Assembly: GCF_024436065.1 (NCBI RefSeq)
Contig: NZ_JANFNS010000002.1
Span: 558,001-622,000, forward strand
DNA length: 64,000 nt
Origin: Saccharibacillus sp. JS10
GTDB taxonomy: Bacteria > Bacillota > Bacilli > Paenibacillales > Paenibacillaceae
Reading direction: 5' to 3'
Position 1 is the stretch's first letter, and each line of letters opens with the position of its first letter. A model generated the notes under the pieces. It had not been told where the DNA came from. It saw only the letters and a list, made by a program, of their open reading frames with translations, and made no database searches. Made by a program: the position numbers and the translations under genes. Below, piece by piece: positions 1 through 8,590 of the stretch.

Positions 1-595
1 TTTGCTTGCCGTGTCGCAAGGAGCGGCAAAAGGTGTAGATTTGCTGATCGGGACGAACCATGACGAAGGTCACTTTTTTATCCGTGAACAATCGCAAGTC
101 ACATCGCCCGAGCAAACGGTGCATACGATTCGAGCGTTGACGGGTGTGCAAGATGTCGAAGCTTGGATAGCTGCTTATCCGTCTACGATAGACGGACAAG
201 CACAGATGATGACCGATGTGTATTTCTGGAGAGCGTCGTTACAATTTGCAGAAGCGCAAGCTCAGTATGCTTCCGTATGGATGTATCGATTCGATTGGAC
301 TTTTCCGGGACATCCTTTCTTTGGAAAAGCGGTGCACGCGGCTGAAATGCCTTTTGTTTTCGGGAATACGGCTTTGTTGCCACTGGTCGGTGTACGTGTC
401 GATTCTTCTTTGCAACAAGTATCCGATTCCATGCGCAGCGCTTGGCAAGCTTTTGCAGCTTCGGGCGATCCGTCTACTTCTGAACTTCCGTGGACACCTT
501 ATAAGAATGAGACCCGCGATACGATGATTTTTAATACGAATTCGAAGCTGGAGCAAGATCCACAGCAACAGAAACGTCAGCAATTATTTATTTGA
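1..595 (+). CDS. Type-B carboxylesterase, C-terminal part (5' truncated by the window)
   Basis: This is the C-terminal ~197 residues of a carboxylesterase/para-nitrobenzyl esterase of the alpha/beta-hydrolase fold, which hydrolyses carboxylic esters in the cytoplasm. The motif GTNHDEG (about residues 17-23 of the visible part) carries the family's catalytic acid (Glu). VHAAEMPFVFG (His at about residue 112) carries the catalytic His. The nucleophile Ser lies upstream, outside the window. The C-terminal part looks intact and ends at TGA 593-595. The true start is not visible; the leading TTG is only the first in-frame codon in view. The family is certain from both motifs; the physiological substrate cannot be told. 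Confidence 0.88.
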   Translation, partial: LLAVSQGAAKGVDLLIGTNHDEGHFFIREQSQVTSPEQTVHTIRALTGVQDVEAWIAAYPSTIDGQAQMMTDVYFWRASLQFAEAQAQYASVWMYRFDWTFPGHPFFGKAVHAAEMPFVFGNTALLPLVGVRVDSSLQQVSDSMRSAWQAFAASGDPSTSELPWTPYKNETRDTMIFNTNSKLEQDPQQQKRQQLFI

Positions 596-739
596 ACCTT
601 TGATTAAATCTTTATTAATTTTGCCCAGAAAGCGAATATTTACATGCGCGATGGGTAAAAAGTCAAAGAAAGATTGAACAGATGGACGAAAAATCGGAGT
701 AAAGGCAGGGATGAAATTTCGCCTTTGTTTCGAATCCTA

Positions 740-768
740 TGGAAATGAATATTTCAAAGTGATATACT
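740..768 (+). promoter_or_regulatory. Putative sigma-A promoter of tkt
   Basis: A TGGAAA (-35, 740-745) and TATACT (-10, 763-768) are separated by 17 bp. They end about 65 nt before the transketolase start. The -10 is good and the -35 is weak. Confidence 0.45.
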
Positions 769-834
769 GGACTATAGGAGTCTTCACAATCCGTTTGCGG
801 GAACACCGAAAACGACCGAGGAGGATATTAGAAC

Positions 835-2853
835 ATGGCTAACAATATTAAAATCGACGATTTGTCGATTGCTACTGTACGTACACTTTCGATCGATGCG
901 ATCGAAAAAGCAAACTCAGGACACCCGGGTATGCCGATGGGTTCGGCTCCAATGGGTTACCAACTTTTCGCAAAAACAATGAACCACAATCCGTCGAACC
1001 CGACTTGGGTTAACCGAGACCGTTTTGTGCTGTCTGCAGGACACGGTTCGATGTTGCTTTACAGCTTGCTGCACCTGTCGGGTTACGATCTGCCGATGGA
1101 CGAAATCAAGCAGTTCCGTCAATGGGGAAGCAAAACTCCGGGTCACCCGGAATTCGGTCATACTGCTGGTGTTGACGCAACGACAGGCCCACTGGGTCAA
1201 GGCGTGGCGATGGCAGTCGGTATGGCGATCGCAGAAGCACACACGGCTTCTGTCTATAACAAAGGCGATTACAAACTCATCGACCATTATACCTATGCAA
1301 TCTGCGGCGATGGCGACTTGATGGAAGGCGTATCTCACGAAGCGGCTTCGATGGCAGGTCACATGCAGCTCGGCAAATTGGTTATGTTGTACGATTCTAA
1401 CGATATTACGCTGGACGGCGAAGCTTCGCTGTCGTTCTCCGAAAGCGTACAAAAACGCTTCGAAGGTTACGGTTGGCAAGTGCTTCGCGTAGAAGACGGT
1501 AACGATCTGGACGCGATTGCCAAAGCGATCGAAGAAGCTAAAATGGATACGGGACGCCCAACATTGATCGAAGTAAAAACGATCATCGGTTACGGTAGCC
1601 CGAACAAACAAGGTAAAGGCGGTCATGCAGGCCCTCACGGTTCGCCGCTGGGTTCGGATGAAGTCAAACTGACTAAAGAATTCTACGAATGGGTTCACGA
1701 AGAAAACTTCTTCGTACCAGACGAAGTTCGCGAGCATTTCGCTAAAGTAAAAGAAAAAGGCGAACTGACCAACAAAATCTGGGATGACCAATTCGAGAAA
1801 TTCCAAAACGAAAATCCAGAATTGGCAGCTCAATTCTTGAACGCATTCAACAGCGATCTGCCAGTAAGCTGGGATGCTGATCTGCCGAAATATACAACAG
1901 AAGACAAAGACTTGTCGACTCGCGTGGCTTCCGGTAAAGCTTTGAACGGTGTTGTACACCGCGTCCCACAATTGTTCGGTGGATCTGCCGATCTGGAAAG
2001 TTCGACAATGACTCACTTGAACGATATTACAGTGTTCACGCCGCAAGACCGTGCCGGACGTAATATTTACTACGGTGTACGTGAATTCGGTATGGCAGGC
2101 GCAATGAACGGTATCGCCCTTCACGGCGGGATCAAAGTCTTCGGCGGTACGTTCTTCGTATTTACCGATTACCTGCGTCCAGCAATCCGTTTGGCTTCGC
2201 TGATGAAGTTGCCAGTGACTTACGTCCTGACACACGACAGTATCGCAGTTGGCGAAGACGGCCCTACGCATGAACCGATCGAACAATTGGCTTCGATCCG
2301 CATCATTCCGGGTCTGACCGTTATTCGTCCGGCAGACGGTAACGAAACTTCCGCGGCTTGGGCTTACTCGCTCCAAAACAAAGAAAACCCGGTTGCACTG
2401 GTATTGACTCGTCAAAACTTGCCGATTCTTGAAGGTACAGTCGAAGGCGCTTGGGAAGGCGTGGCACGCGGTGCTTATGTCGTGTCCGACGCAAAAGACG
2501 GCAAACCAACGGCGCAAATCATTGCCACAGGTTCGGAAGTTCAATTGGCAGTGAAAGCTCAAGCCAAACTTGCCGAAGAAGGCATCCAAGTTCGCGTAAT
2601 CAGTATGCCAAGCTGGGATCTGTTCGAAAAACAAGACAAAGCTTACAAAGATTCGGTCTTGCTTCCTGACGTCAAAGCTCGCCTGGCTGTAGAAATGGCT
2701 AGCCCGTTCGGCTGGGAGCGTTATGTAGGCGATGAAGGTGCAATTCTCGGCATCGACACATTTGGCGCTTCGGCTCCAGGTGGTAAAGTGATGGAAGAGT
2801 ACGGCTTTACCCCAGAAAATGTAGTCGCTAAAGTGAAAGCTTTGCTTAAATAA
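835..2853 (+). CDS. tkt: Transketolase
   Basis: Thiamine-diphosphate enzyme of the non-oxidative pentose phosphate pathway; it moves two-carbon ketol units between sugar phosphates in the cytoplasm. At 672 aa it has the full family length. Visible motifs are SGHPGMPMG near the N terminus, the ThDP/Mg-binding GDGDLMEG motif around residue 157, and the transketolase signature [10 protein letters not shown] around residue 470. The start ATG follows GAGGAGGA at a good distance. It stands alone, with its own promoter and a hairpin downstream, followed by pgi, so two central sugar-phosphate enzymes are neighbours. The codon bias suggests high expression, and this explains the long antisense reading frames across it. 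Confidence 0.98.
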   Translation: MANNIKIDDLSIATVRTLSIDAIEKANSGHPGMPMGSAPMGYQLFAKTMNHNPSNPTWVNRDRFVLSAGHGSMLLYSLLHLSGYDLPMDEIKQFRQWGSKTPGHPEFGHTAGVDATTGPLGQGVAMAVGMAIAEAHTASVYNKGDYKLIDHYTYAICGDGDLMEGVSHEAASMAGHMQLGKLVMLYDSNDITLDGEASLSFSESVQKRFEGYGWQVLRVEDGNDLDAIAKAIEEAKMDTGRPTLIEVKTIIGYGSPNKQGKGGHAGPHGSPLGSDEVKLTKEFYEWVHEENFFVPDEVREHFAKVKEKGELTNKIWDDQFEKFQNENPELAAQFLNAFNSDLPVSWDADLPKYTTEDKDLSTRVASGKALNGVVHRVPQLFGGSADLESSTMTHLNDITVFTPQDRAGRNIYYGVREFGMAGAMNGIALHGGIKVFGGTFFVFTDYLRPAIRLASLMKLPVTYVLTHDSIAVGEDGPTHEPIEQLASIRIIPGLTVIRPADGNETSAAWAYSLQNKENPVALVLTRQNLPILEGTVEGAWEGVARGAYVVSDAKDGKPTAQIIATGSEVQLAVKAQAKLAEEGIQVRVISMPSWDLFEKQDKAYKDSVLLPDVKARLAVEMASPFGWERYVGDEGAILGIDTFGASAPGGKVMEEYGFTPENVVAKVKALLK

Positions 2854-2864
2854 TTAACTTAACT

Positions 2865-2938
2865 CCGCCCCTACGGCGTCCAAGCGAAAGCGAGCATCCG
2901 TGATGGACTCCTGCTGGATAACGATAGGGGCGGCTTTA
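2865..2938 (+). terminator. Branched hairpin terminator after tkt
   Basis: A perfect 9-bp inverted repeat (2865-2873 with 2925-2933) encloses about 51 nt that can fold further. It is followed by a short CTTTATT run. A terminator is plausible, though the loop is unusually large. Confidence 0.5.
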
Positions 2939-3005
2939 TTTGAAAGATTGAGATTAGATCGCATAGAAGATCGAAGCAGTCCATTTACGAGGAGGAATTT
3001 TTATC

Positions 3006-4361
3006 ATGGCTAAAAACGTTCATTTTGATTACAGTAAAGCACTGAGTTTCGTAGGTCAGCACGAAGTCGATTATTTTGCAGAACCGATCAAATTGGCTCA
3101 CGAGCAACTTCATAACAAAACAGGTGTAGGTTCGGATTACCTCGGCTGGATCGATCTTCCGAAAGCTTACGATAAAGAAGAATTTGCACGTATCAAAAAA
3201 GCGGCTGAAAAAATTCAAAGCGACTCCGAAGTACTGATCGTAATTGGGATTGGCGGTTCGTATCTGGGTGCGCGTGCAGCGATCGAAATGTTGACGAACT
3301 CGTTCTACAACGTACAAGACAAATCGCAGCGCAAAACCCCGCAAGTCTTTTTCGCAGGGAACAGCATCAGCTCGACCTACCTTGCTCATCTGCTTCAACT
3401 GGTAGAAGGCAAAGACTTCTCGGTTAACGTCATCTCCAAATCCGGTACAACAACAGAACCGGCTATTGCTTTCCGTATCTTCCGCGCGGCTCTGGAAAAG
3501 AAATACGGCAAAGAAGAAGCTCGCAAACGCATCTATGCAACAACAGACCAAGCTCGCGGCGCTCTGAAAAAATTGTCGACCGAAGAAGGTTACGAATCAT
3601 TCGTGATTCCTGATGATGTTGGCGGACGTTATTCGGTGCTGACAGCAGTAGGTCTGTTGCCAATCGCAGCAGCGGGTGTTGATATTGATGCTATGATGCA
3701 AGGTGCGGCTGACGCTTCGGACGAATTCTCGAACCCGAACGTGGCAGAGAACGAAGCGTATCAATACGCAGCGGTTCGAAACGCGCTGTATCGCAAAGGC
3801 AAAGGTACAGAAATCTTGGTAAACTATGAGCCTTCGCTGCACTTCGTATCGGAATGGTGGAAACAACTTTTCGGCGAAAGTGAAGGTAAAGATTTCAAAG
3901 GGATCTATCCGTCTTCGGTGGACTTCTCGACTGATTTGCACTCGATGGGTCAATTTATCCAAGAAGGTAGCCGTAACATTTTCGAAACGGTTATCCAAGT
4001 GGAAAATGTATCCGAGCAAATCACGATCGAAGAAGACGCAGACGATCTGGACGGTCTGAACTTCCTCGCTGGTAAAACGATGGACTTCGTCAATAAAAAG
4101 GCGTTCCAAGGTACAATGCTTGCTCATACCGATGGTCAAGTACCGAACCTGATCGTAAATATCAAAGACTTTAGTCCGTATACATTCGGCTACCTGGTCT
4201 ACTTCTTCGAAAAAGCTTGCGGCATCAGCGGCTACTTGCTGGGCGTGAACCCATTCGACCAACCGGGCGTTGAAGCATACAAGAAAAACATGTTCGCTTT
4301 GCTCGGAAAACCAGGTTTCGAAAAAGAAAAAGCAGAATTGGAATCCCGTTTGTCGGAATAA
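3006..4361 (+). CDS. pgi: Glucose-6-phosphate isomerase
   Basis: Interconverts glucose 6-phosphate and fructose 6-phosphate in glycolysis and gluconeogenesis. It is 451 aa, the length of the Bacillus/Geobacillus type. Visible are the sugar-isomerase motif [12 protein letters not shown] (about residues 81-92), the phosphate-binding SKSGTTTEP (about residue 146), and the conserved [14 protein letters not shown] segment. ATG is preceded by GAGGAGG 10 nt upstream. It follows tkt after 150 bp in the same orientation. The two hairpins on either side suggest separate transcripts rather than one operon. Confidence 0.98.
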   Translation: MAKNVHFDYSKALSFVGQHEVDYFAEPIKLAHEQLHNKTGVGSDYLGWIDLPKAYDKEEFARIKKAAEKIQSDSEVLIVIGIGGSYLGARAAIEMLTNSFYNVQDKSQRKTPQVFFAGNSISSTYLAHLLQLVEGKDFSVNVISKSGTTTEPAIAFRIFRAALEKKYGKEEARKRIYATTDQARGALKKLSTEEGYESFVIPDDVGGRYSVLTAVGLLPIAAAGVDIDAMMQGAADASDEFSNPNVAENEAYQYAAVRNALYRKGKGTEILVNYEPSLHFVSEWWKQLFGESEGKDFKGIYPSSVDFSTDLHSMGQFIQEGSRNIFETVIQVENVSEQITIEEDADDLDGLNFLAGKTMDFVNKKAFQGTMLAHTDGQVPNLIVNIKDFSPYTFGYLVYFFEKACGISGYLLGVNPFDQPGVEAYKKNMFALLGKPGFEKEKAELESRLSE

Positions 4362-4457
4362 TTCTGACATCAATCTTTACGGAAACGTAAAATCCTGTTT
4401 TAATAAGAGAATAACCACCGGTTAATTCGCTAGCCGCGGATAATCGGACCAAACAGA

Positions 4458-4520
4458 AGAAAGCAGTTCATCCGTAAGCTTTGCGTTTTACGCAATCGCT
4501 CAAACGGGGAACTGCTTTCT
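4458..4520 (+). other. Extended 63-nt hairpin in the pgi-yigZ gap
   Basis: A perfect 12-bp inverted repeat (4458-4469 with 4509-4520) encloses further nested pairs: CCGT/ACGG (4472-4475/4504-4507), AGC/GCT (4477-4479/4498-4500) and TTGCG/CGCAA (4481-4485/4491-4495). It ends 27 nt before the yigZ start and has no T-run, so it is more likely a leader element than a terminator. Confidence 0.55.
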
Positions 4521-4547
4521 ACTATAAGGAAAGGTTCGAAAACATCT

Positions 4548-5180
4548 ATGTTGGAACGTTACAAGACAGTCAGAACAGAAGGCAATCAAGAAATAGTGAT
4601 TCGTAAATCGCGTTTTATCGGTCATATCCGACCTGTCGATACCGAAGAAGAAGCGATCGCTTTTATCGACGAAATCAAAAAACTTCATCGCGACGCTACT
4701 CATAATTGTTCCGCTTACCTGCTCGGCGAGCGTGATGAAATCCAAAGACAGTCCGACGACGGAGAACCAAGTGGAACCGCCGGTAAACCTATTTTGGAAG
4801 TGCTAAAAAATCGGGAGTTAAAAAATGTTGCGGTCGTGGTCACTCGCTATTTCGGAGGGATTATGTTGGGTGCAGGAGGACTGATTCGGGCTTATGCAGA
4901 CGGAGCGGTAGCTGCGGTGGAATCCGGCGATGAAATTGTGCAGGTGCTACATACGCAAGTATTTATTACAATCGACTATACGTGGCATGGCAAAATAGAA
5001 AATGAGCTGCGTGGACGCGATATTCGTACGGGTGAAACCGTTTTTACGGATAAAGTGACGTTGCTGGGTTTACCTTTGTTTGCGGAAGCCGATCGTTTTA
5101 TTTCTTGGATCACCGATCTGACTCAAGGACAAGCCGAGATCGTGAAAGGAGATCCGGTTTATTACATCGAAGGGGAATAA
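4548..5180 (+). CDS. yigZ: YigZ family protein (UPF0029/IMPACT)
   Basis: 210-residue member of the YigZ/IMPACT family. The N-terminal UPF0029 domain shows GEPSGTAGKPILEVL (about residues 82-96) and TRYFGGIMLGAGGLIRAY (about residues 105-122). The last ~65 residues correspond to a small ferredoxin-like DUF1949 domain. The molecular role in bacteria is not settled; the eukaryotic relative IMPACT acts on the GCN1/GCN2 translation-control pathway. The TetR-family gene starts 5 nt after its stop, and that gene's ribosome binding site lies inside the last codons, so the two are co-transcribed and probably coupled. Confidence 0.9.
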   Translation: MLERYKTVRTEGNQEIVIRKSRFIGHIRPVDTEEEAIAFIDEIKKLHRDATHNCSAYLLGERDEIQRQSDDGEPSGTAGKPILEVLKNRELKNVAVVVTRYFGGIMLGAGGLIRAYADGAVAAVESGDEIVQVLHTQVFITIDYTWHGKIENELRGRDIRTGETVFTDKVTLLGLPLFAEADRFISWITDLTQGQAEIVKGDPVYYIEGE

Positions 5181-5185
5181 CGACT

Positions 5186-5791
5186 ATGGCGAGAAGAGCA
5201 GTAGAGCAGGAACTGTCGCGGGAGCGAATCTTGGAAGCCGCCAGACATTTGTTTATCACCAAAGGATACCGTGCGATTTCGATGCGCAGTATCGGACAAC
5301 ATCTAGGCTACAGCCACGGTTCGCTCTATTATCATTTTAAAGAAAAAGCGGAGCTGTTTTACGCAATCGTCATTGAAGATTTCGGTTATTTATCGAGCTC
5401 CTTGAACAGTGTAGTCCATGCTCCAGAAGTTGAAGGATTTACACGTACCGAATTGTTATTGCTGGAATTTATCCGGTTCGGTTTGGATCATCCGCATCAG
5501 TACGAAATTATGTTTATGACGCGCGACGAAGAATTACTGGCTTATTGTCGAAACGAACAAGGGCGATGTCTGGATTTATTCGCTTCGATCGTCAGGCAGC
5601 ATTTGGATCAAAACGGAGTATATAGCGAAGAGTCTTTGAAAAATATTCCACTGAGCCTATTTTTGTCTGTGCATGGTTTTGTTTCGTACTATATTCATGA
5701 AAAGTCTTCTTTTGAAGACATACAAGCTGCCGCAATCGCACATGTGCGTATTTTGTGCGCGCCTCTACAGCTGCCTGCTTCACAACACTGA
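5186..5791 (+). CDS. TetR/AcrR family transcriptional regulator
   Basis: 201 aa. The N-terminal TetR DNA-binding domain (about residues 10-57) reads ILEAARHLFITKGYRAIS followed by a helix-turn-helix with YSHGSLYYHFKEK. This is the classic signature of dimeric one-component repressors. The rest is a helical ligand-binding domain of unknown specificity. I chose the ATG at 5186, behind AAGGGG inside the end of yigZ; a reading frame continuing upstream has no initiation signal and lacks family similarity. It is in an operon with yigZ. Its target is not visible; autoregulation would be usual for the family. Confidence 0.92.
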   Translation: MARRAVEQELSRERILEAARHLFITKGYRAISMRSIGQHLGYSHGSLYYHFKEKAELFYAIVIEDFGYLSSSLNSVVHAPEVEGFTRTELLLLEFIRFGLDHPHQYEIMFMTRDEELLAYCRNEQGRCLDLFASIVRQHLDQNGVYSEESLKNIPLSLFLSVHGFVSYYIHEKSSFEDIQAAAIAHVRILCAPLQLPASQH

Positions 5792-5844
5792 ATAAGTACA
5801 AGCCAAACGCTTCGATGCGTTGATTTATGGAAGCGAGCGAATTG

Positions 5845-5898
5845 AAAAAACGTTAACCCTTCAGCTTTTCAAAAAGCTACAAGGGTTAACGTTTTTTT
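5845..5898. terminator. Strong bidirectional terminator between tetR and the Rpn gene
   Basis: An inverted repeat of about 17 bp (5845-5861 with 5881-5898) is A-rich at one end and T-rich at the other. It sits between convergent genes and can stop transcription in both directions. Confidence 0.88.
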
Positions 5899-5905
5899 GC
5901 ATGTA

Positions 5906-6274
5906 TTATAAAGACTTTCGAAGATGTTCGACTTGGGGAATCGTTAAACCTGTAGCCTCAGCTACTCCTTCAGTGCTTAATTGCATTTTTAATAAGCGCC
6001 GAGCTGTATCTTCAATACCACGTTGAATTCCTTCGGTAATCCCTTGCTCAATCCCTTTCTGTATGCCTTGCTCAATGCCTTGCTCAATGCCTTGTTGCAA
6101 GCCTTGCTTCATGCCATACTTAAATCCAAAAGCTTCCGCATTTTTTGCTGCATTCATCATTGAAGCTTGATCGTGCAAAAACTTTTGCCGAGCTTCATAT
6201 TCCATACGTAATTCTTTATCTTGACTCAAAAACTCTAACGTATTCATGGCTTTTTTTAATTTTGGCTCGTTCAT
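5906..6274 (-). CDS. Putative intragenic C-terminal Rpn fragment (candidate antitoxin)
   Basis: In-frame ATG at 6274 within the Rpn gene, preceded by GGGAGGTG (6281-6288 on the minus strand) with 6 nt spacing. This is a much better ribosome binding site than that of the full-length gene. The product would be 122 aa beginning MNEPKLKKAM. It has no nuclease core and keeps only the helical tail with the Gly-Ile repeats. In E. coli Rpn systems, short proteins made from inside the rpn gene inhibit the full-length toxin; here the same layout is inferred from the start signal only. The Trp-Glu-Val codons that form the site could also be conserved for protein reasons. Confidence 0.5.
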   Translation of the reverse strand: MNEPKLKKAMNTLEFLSQDKELRMEYEARQKFLHDQASMMNAAKNAEAFGFKYGMKQGLQQGIEQGIEQGIQKGIEQGITEGIQRGIEDTARRLLKMQLSTEGVAEATGLTIPQVEHLRKSL

Positions 6275-6850
6275 GGTCAGCACCTCCCAATGAGTATGAT
6301 CGACACCTTTAAGGAATAATAACCAGTTTGCAAGTCCGCCTTCTTCAAGATCCACAGCATGTTCTTGTAACTTGGGTAATTCTAGAAAATGAATCTCAAT
6401 ATCGTCAGTCAACGGTATACCTGTACGGTCTTCACGCAGATGAAATACACTATGATAAAGTTCGTTCGGCAATAAAGAAAAATTTAGAATATTGATAGTT
6501 ACACAGCGTTTTAGCGTATCATAAGATTGACCTTCGACCAATTGGCTCCCATATTGTTTACTCCAATAAAACAGTGTTCGCTTTTCCATATCGTATCGGT
6601 TAAATAGCTGCATTTCAACATTAATAAGTTCGCCTGCTACCGTTCGCGCTCGAATATCCAAAATGGACTGCTTATCGCTGGGTGAGTCTTTATCTGTATA
6701 AGGGTTAAGTAGTAAAATCTCGCTTAAAGGGGGTTGCCCAACTTCAGTAAAAGTACGATTTAGAAAAGCCAATAGAACATCCCGATTTTCTTCGCTTCCA
6801 AATATACGTTTGAATAAAAAGTCATTTCGAGGGTCAAGCAACTCCACCAT
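5906..6850 (-). CDS. Rpn family nuclease (PD-(D/E)XK, recombination-promoting nuclease/putative transposase)
   Basis: 314-residue member of the Rpn/YhgA-like PDDEXK family. The N terminus DPRNDFLFKRIFG and the active-site stretch with SILDIRA and, about 10 residues on, NVEMQLF (Asp then Glu-x-Gln) match the nuclease core. The C-terminal third is helical with a run of Gly-Ile-Glu-Gln type tetrapeptides. Known Rpn proteins are DNases that stimulate recombination, and some act as toxins in phage defence. I chose the ATG at 6850 because CGGAG stands 6 nt before it; the in-frame TTG at 6856 would abut that site. A strong internal start at 6274 is listed separately. The gene stands alone with its own promoter, which fits an accessory element. 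Confidence 0.9.
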   Translation of the reverse strand: MVELLDPRNDFLFKRIFGSEENRDVLLAFLNRTFTEVGQPPLSEILLLNPYTDKDSPSDKQSILDIRARTVAGELINVEMQLFNRYDMEKRTLFYWSKQYGSQLVEGQSYDTLKRCVTINILNFSLLPNELYHSVFHLREDRTGIPLTDDIEIHFLELPKLQEHAVDLEEGGLANWLLFLKGVDHTHWEVLTMNEPKLKKAMNTLEFLSQDKELRMEYEARQKFLHDQASMMNAAKNAEAFGFKYGMKQGLQQGIEQGIEQGIQKGIEQGITEGIQRGIEDTARRLLKMQLSTEGVAEATGLTIPQVEHLRKSL

Positions 6851-6872
6851 AATCAACTCCGTTTTCTTTTTA

Positions 6873-6901
6873 ATTATAAAAGGAAATCAGAAGAATGAAT
6901 A
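6873..6901 (-). promoter_or_regulatory. Putative promoter of the Rpn gene
   Basis: Read on the minus strand: TATTCA (-35, 6896-6901), a 17-bp spacer and a perfect TATAAT (-10, 6873-6878). The resulting leader would be only about 16 nt. Confidence 0.45.
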
Positions 6902-6913
6902 CAGTTTTAGATA

Positions 6914-6960
6914 TAAAAATGATGCAAATACGCAATAAATTACGTTTTTACATCATTTTA
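6914..6960 (-). terminator. AT-rich terminator-like hairpin after yjbQ
   Basis: Imperfect inverted repeat (6914-6932 with 6943-6960) just past the yjbQ stop. On the minus strand it ends in CATCATTTTTAT. It is weak because of its AT content. Confidence 0.4.
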
Positions 6961-6977
6961 GCTAGAATCTATTTCAA

Positions 6978-7379
6978 CTAACCTTCAATAATCTTCACCT
7001 TAAATGTCCGCGTACGAGGGCCATCGAACTCGCAAAAATACACCCCTTGCCAAGTCCCAAGCACTAATTTCCCGCCATCAATCATCATCGTCTGCGACGA
7101 ACCGCAAGTGATCGCTTTAAGATGTGCCGCTGTGTTGCCTTCCGCATGGCGGTATTTCGGATGTTCCCACGAATACACTTCGTCCAAAATCATCAAAATA
7201 TCCCGCTTTACATCCGGGTCCGCATTTTCGTTAATCGCAATCCCAGCCGTCGTATGCGGACAATACACCATCACAATCCCTTCTTTAATCCCACTTTTCT
7301 GCACCAATTCTTTCACGTGCCCCGTAATATCCACAATCTCATCCCGACGCGAAGTAGACAATTCCACAGTATGCAACAT
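6978..7379 (-). CDS. yjbQ: YjbQ family protein (UPF0047)
   Basis: 133 aa, usual length for UPF0047. The signature [13 protein letters not shown] (about residues 41-53), the [12 protein letters not shown] segment and [15 protein letters not shown] are all present. The family forms a trimeric beta-barrel with a metal site of conserved His residues; thiamin phosphate synthase activity has been reported for some members, but the physiological role is uncertain. The start was placed at 7379 because AAAGGAGGAG lies immediately upstream on the minus strand; the 9 additional codons that are open upstream overlap this site. It is a single gene. Confidence 0.9.
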   Translation of the reverse strand: MLHTVELSTSRRDEIVDITGHVKELVQKSGIKEGIVMVYCPHTTAGIAINENADPDVKRDILMILDEVYSWEHPKYRHAEGNTAAHLKAITCGSSQTMMIDGGKLVLGTWQGVYFCEFDGPRTRTFKVKIIEG

Positions 7380-7497
7380 ACCATCTCCTCCTTTTATCTT
7401 TATCATTAACTCTCTTCACAAATCTATATCTTATCCCAACTTCACATTTTATCGCAGCAGCAGCTCTCTATGTTCTTATATTACCCTTCACCCACCA

Positions 7498-7629
7498 CAT
7501 TGCCCAGCCGCGAGCGTGTTTCGAACCGAAGCGCCTTTGCTCTTTCCCCTTACCTACATCTTTTATTCCAATCAAAAGGGGAAAGGACAACGAAGCGCAG
7601 GTCGAAACACGCTCGCGGCGCCCCCAATG
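7498..7629. repeat. Long palindromic repeat, copy 1 (upstream of cysT)
   Basis: Imperfect inverted repeat with arms of at least 45 nt (7507-7551 and 7576-7619), extended by CATTG/CAATG at the outer ends. The right arm shows GGAAAG, 16 nt, TCGAAA, 4 nt, CTCGC. The same motifs with identical spacing recur in the copy at 11595-11699. No T-run follows. It fills most of the 389-bp yjbQ-cysT gap. Confidence 0.7.
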
Positions 7630-7663
7630 CTCCCCCCTTTCTCCCATTTCGAAAAAAAGAAGA

Positions 7664-7692
7664 TTGACGCTCACCTCCAACCCTGATACATT
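7664..7692 (+). promoter_or_regulatory. Promoter of the cysT-cysW-cysA-sbp operon
   Basis: TTGACG (-35, 7664-7669), 17-bp spacer and TACATT (-10, 7687-7692) with an extended TG at 7684-7685. The stretch TAAA...GGAATAAT (7704-7730), just downstream of the expected start of transcription, loosely recalls the binding site of the cysteine regulator CymR. That resemblance is weak. Confidence 0.65.
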
Positions 7693-7768
7693 ATGCAGTA
7701 AGTTAAACCGACTAGACTAATAGGAATAATGAAAAAGGGCGACCTTTTTTAAAATGGAGGAAGATCCG

Positions 7769-8587
7769 GTGCAAACGTCATGGCTACGTCACAAAGGGTG
7801 GACCTATGGATTTCGGACAACGGTATTGCTTTATTTTGTAGTTTTAATTGTGCTTCCGATTACCGGTGTTTATGTGTATGCGTTTAGCGAAGGGTGGACG
7901 CCTTTTTGGGAAAGTATCTCGGATCCAATCGCTTGGAAAGCCGTATTGCTAACCCTCAAGCTTGCGCTGATCGCGACGGTAATCAACGTGTTGATCGGGA
8001 CCATGATCGCTTGGGTTTTAGTGCGTTACCGCTTTGTGGGAAGAACGATTCTGAACAGTCTGGTCGATCTGCCTTTTGCTTTACCGACCGCGGTAGGCGG
8101 GCTGATGATCTTGCTGCTGCTTGGTCCAAATAGTTGGATCGGCGGTCTTGCCGAACGTCTTGGCTTCGATATCGTATTTCACCAGCCGGCAATCGTTATC
8201 GCGATGGTATTCGTGACGTTTCCTTTTGTCATTCGCGCGATTCAACCGCTACTTGAAGAAATGGACGGTTCGGCAGAAGAAGCTTCTTATACACTGGGCG
8301 CTTCTCGTTCCACAACTTTTTTCAAAGTCATTTTGCCGCAAATTACACCGGGAATCGCCGGAGGCGCGATGTTGGCTTTTTCCCGAGCTTTAGCGGAGTT
8401 TGGAGCTGTCGTATTGGTAGCAGGCAACATTCCGGCAAAAACGCTGACCGCGTCCGTTTTTATTTACGGGGAGGTTGAAAGTGACAACAACCTGGGAGCG
8501 GCTGCGGTTTCTGTATTGTTGCTGACGTTATCGCTGCTGATTTTATGGATCATCAACCGAGTACAGCGCCGCGGAAGGAGGGAATAA
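7769..8587 (+). CDS. cysT: Sulfate ABC transporter permease CysT
   Basis: Membrane subunit (272 aa) of the CysTWA-Sbp importer for sulfate/thiosulfate. Hydrophobic segments are spread along the chain (for example LYFVVLIVLPITGVYVYAF near the N terminus). The permease EAA loop is AEEASYTLGASRSTTFFKVILP (its first 15 residues contact the ATPase). GTG at 7769 is chosen: GGAGGA lies 6 nt before it. An in-frame ATG at 7754 overlaps that site and has no site of its own. CysW starts 3 nt after its stop. The order permease-permease-ATPase-binding protein is a complete sulfate system. Confidence 0.93.
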   Translation: MQTSWLRHKGWTYGFRTTVLLYFVVLIVLPITGVYVYAFSEGWTPFWESISDPIAWKAVLLTLKLALIATVINVLIGTMIAWVLVRYRFVGRTILNSLVDLPFALPTAVGGLMILLLLGPNSWIGGLAERLGFDIVFHQPAIVIAMVFVTFPFVIRAIQPLLEEMDGSAEEASYTLGASRSTTFFKVILPQITPGIAGGAMLAFSRALAEFGAVVLVAGNIPAKTLTASVFIYGEVESDNNLGAAAVSVLLLTLSLLILWIINRVQRRGRRE

Positions 8588-8590
8588 TCA

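Noticed and set aside
916-2634. A 572-codon open frame antisense to transketolase
   Set aside because: It follows the third-base bias of a highly expressed gene; it has no ribosome binding site and its product is Cys/Phe-rich with no domain. The same holds for long antisense frames over phnD (30872-31927) and ilvC (59406-60464).
6010-6115. Regularly spaced short repeats that could look like a CRISPR or tandem-repeat locus
   Set aside because: They are the in-frame Gly-Ile codon repeats of the Rpn gene; there are no unique spacers.
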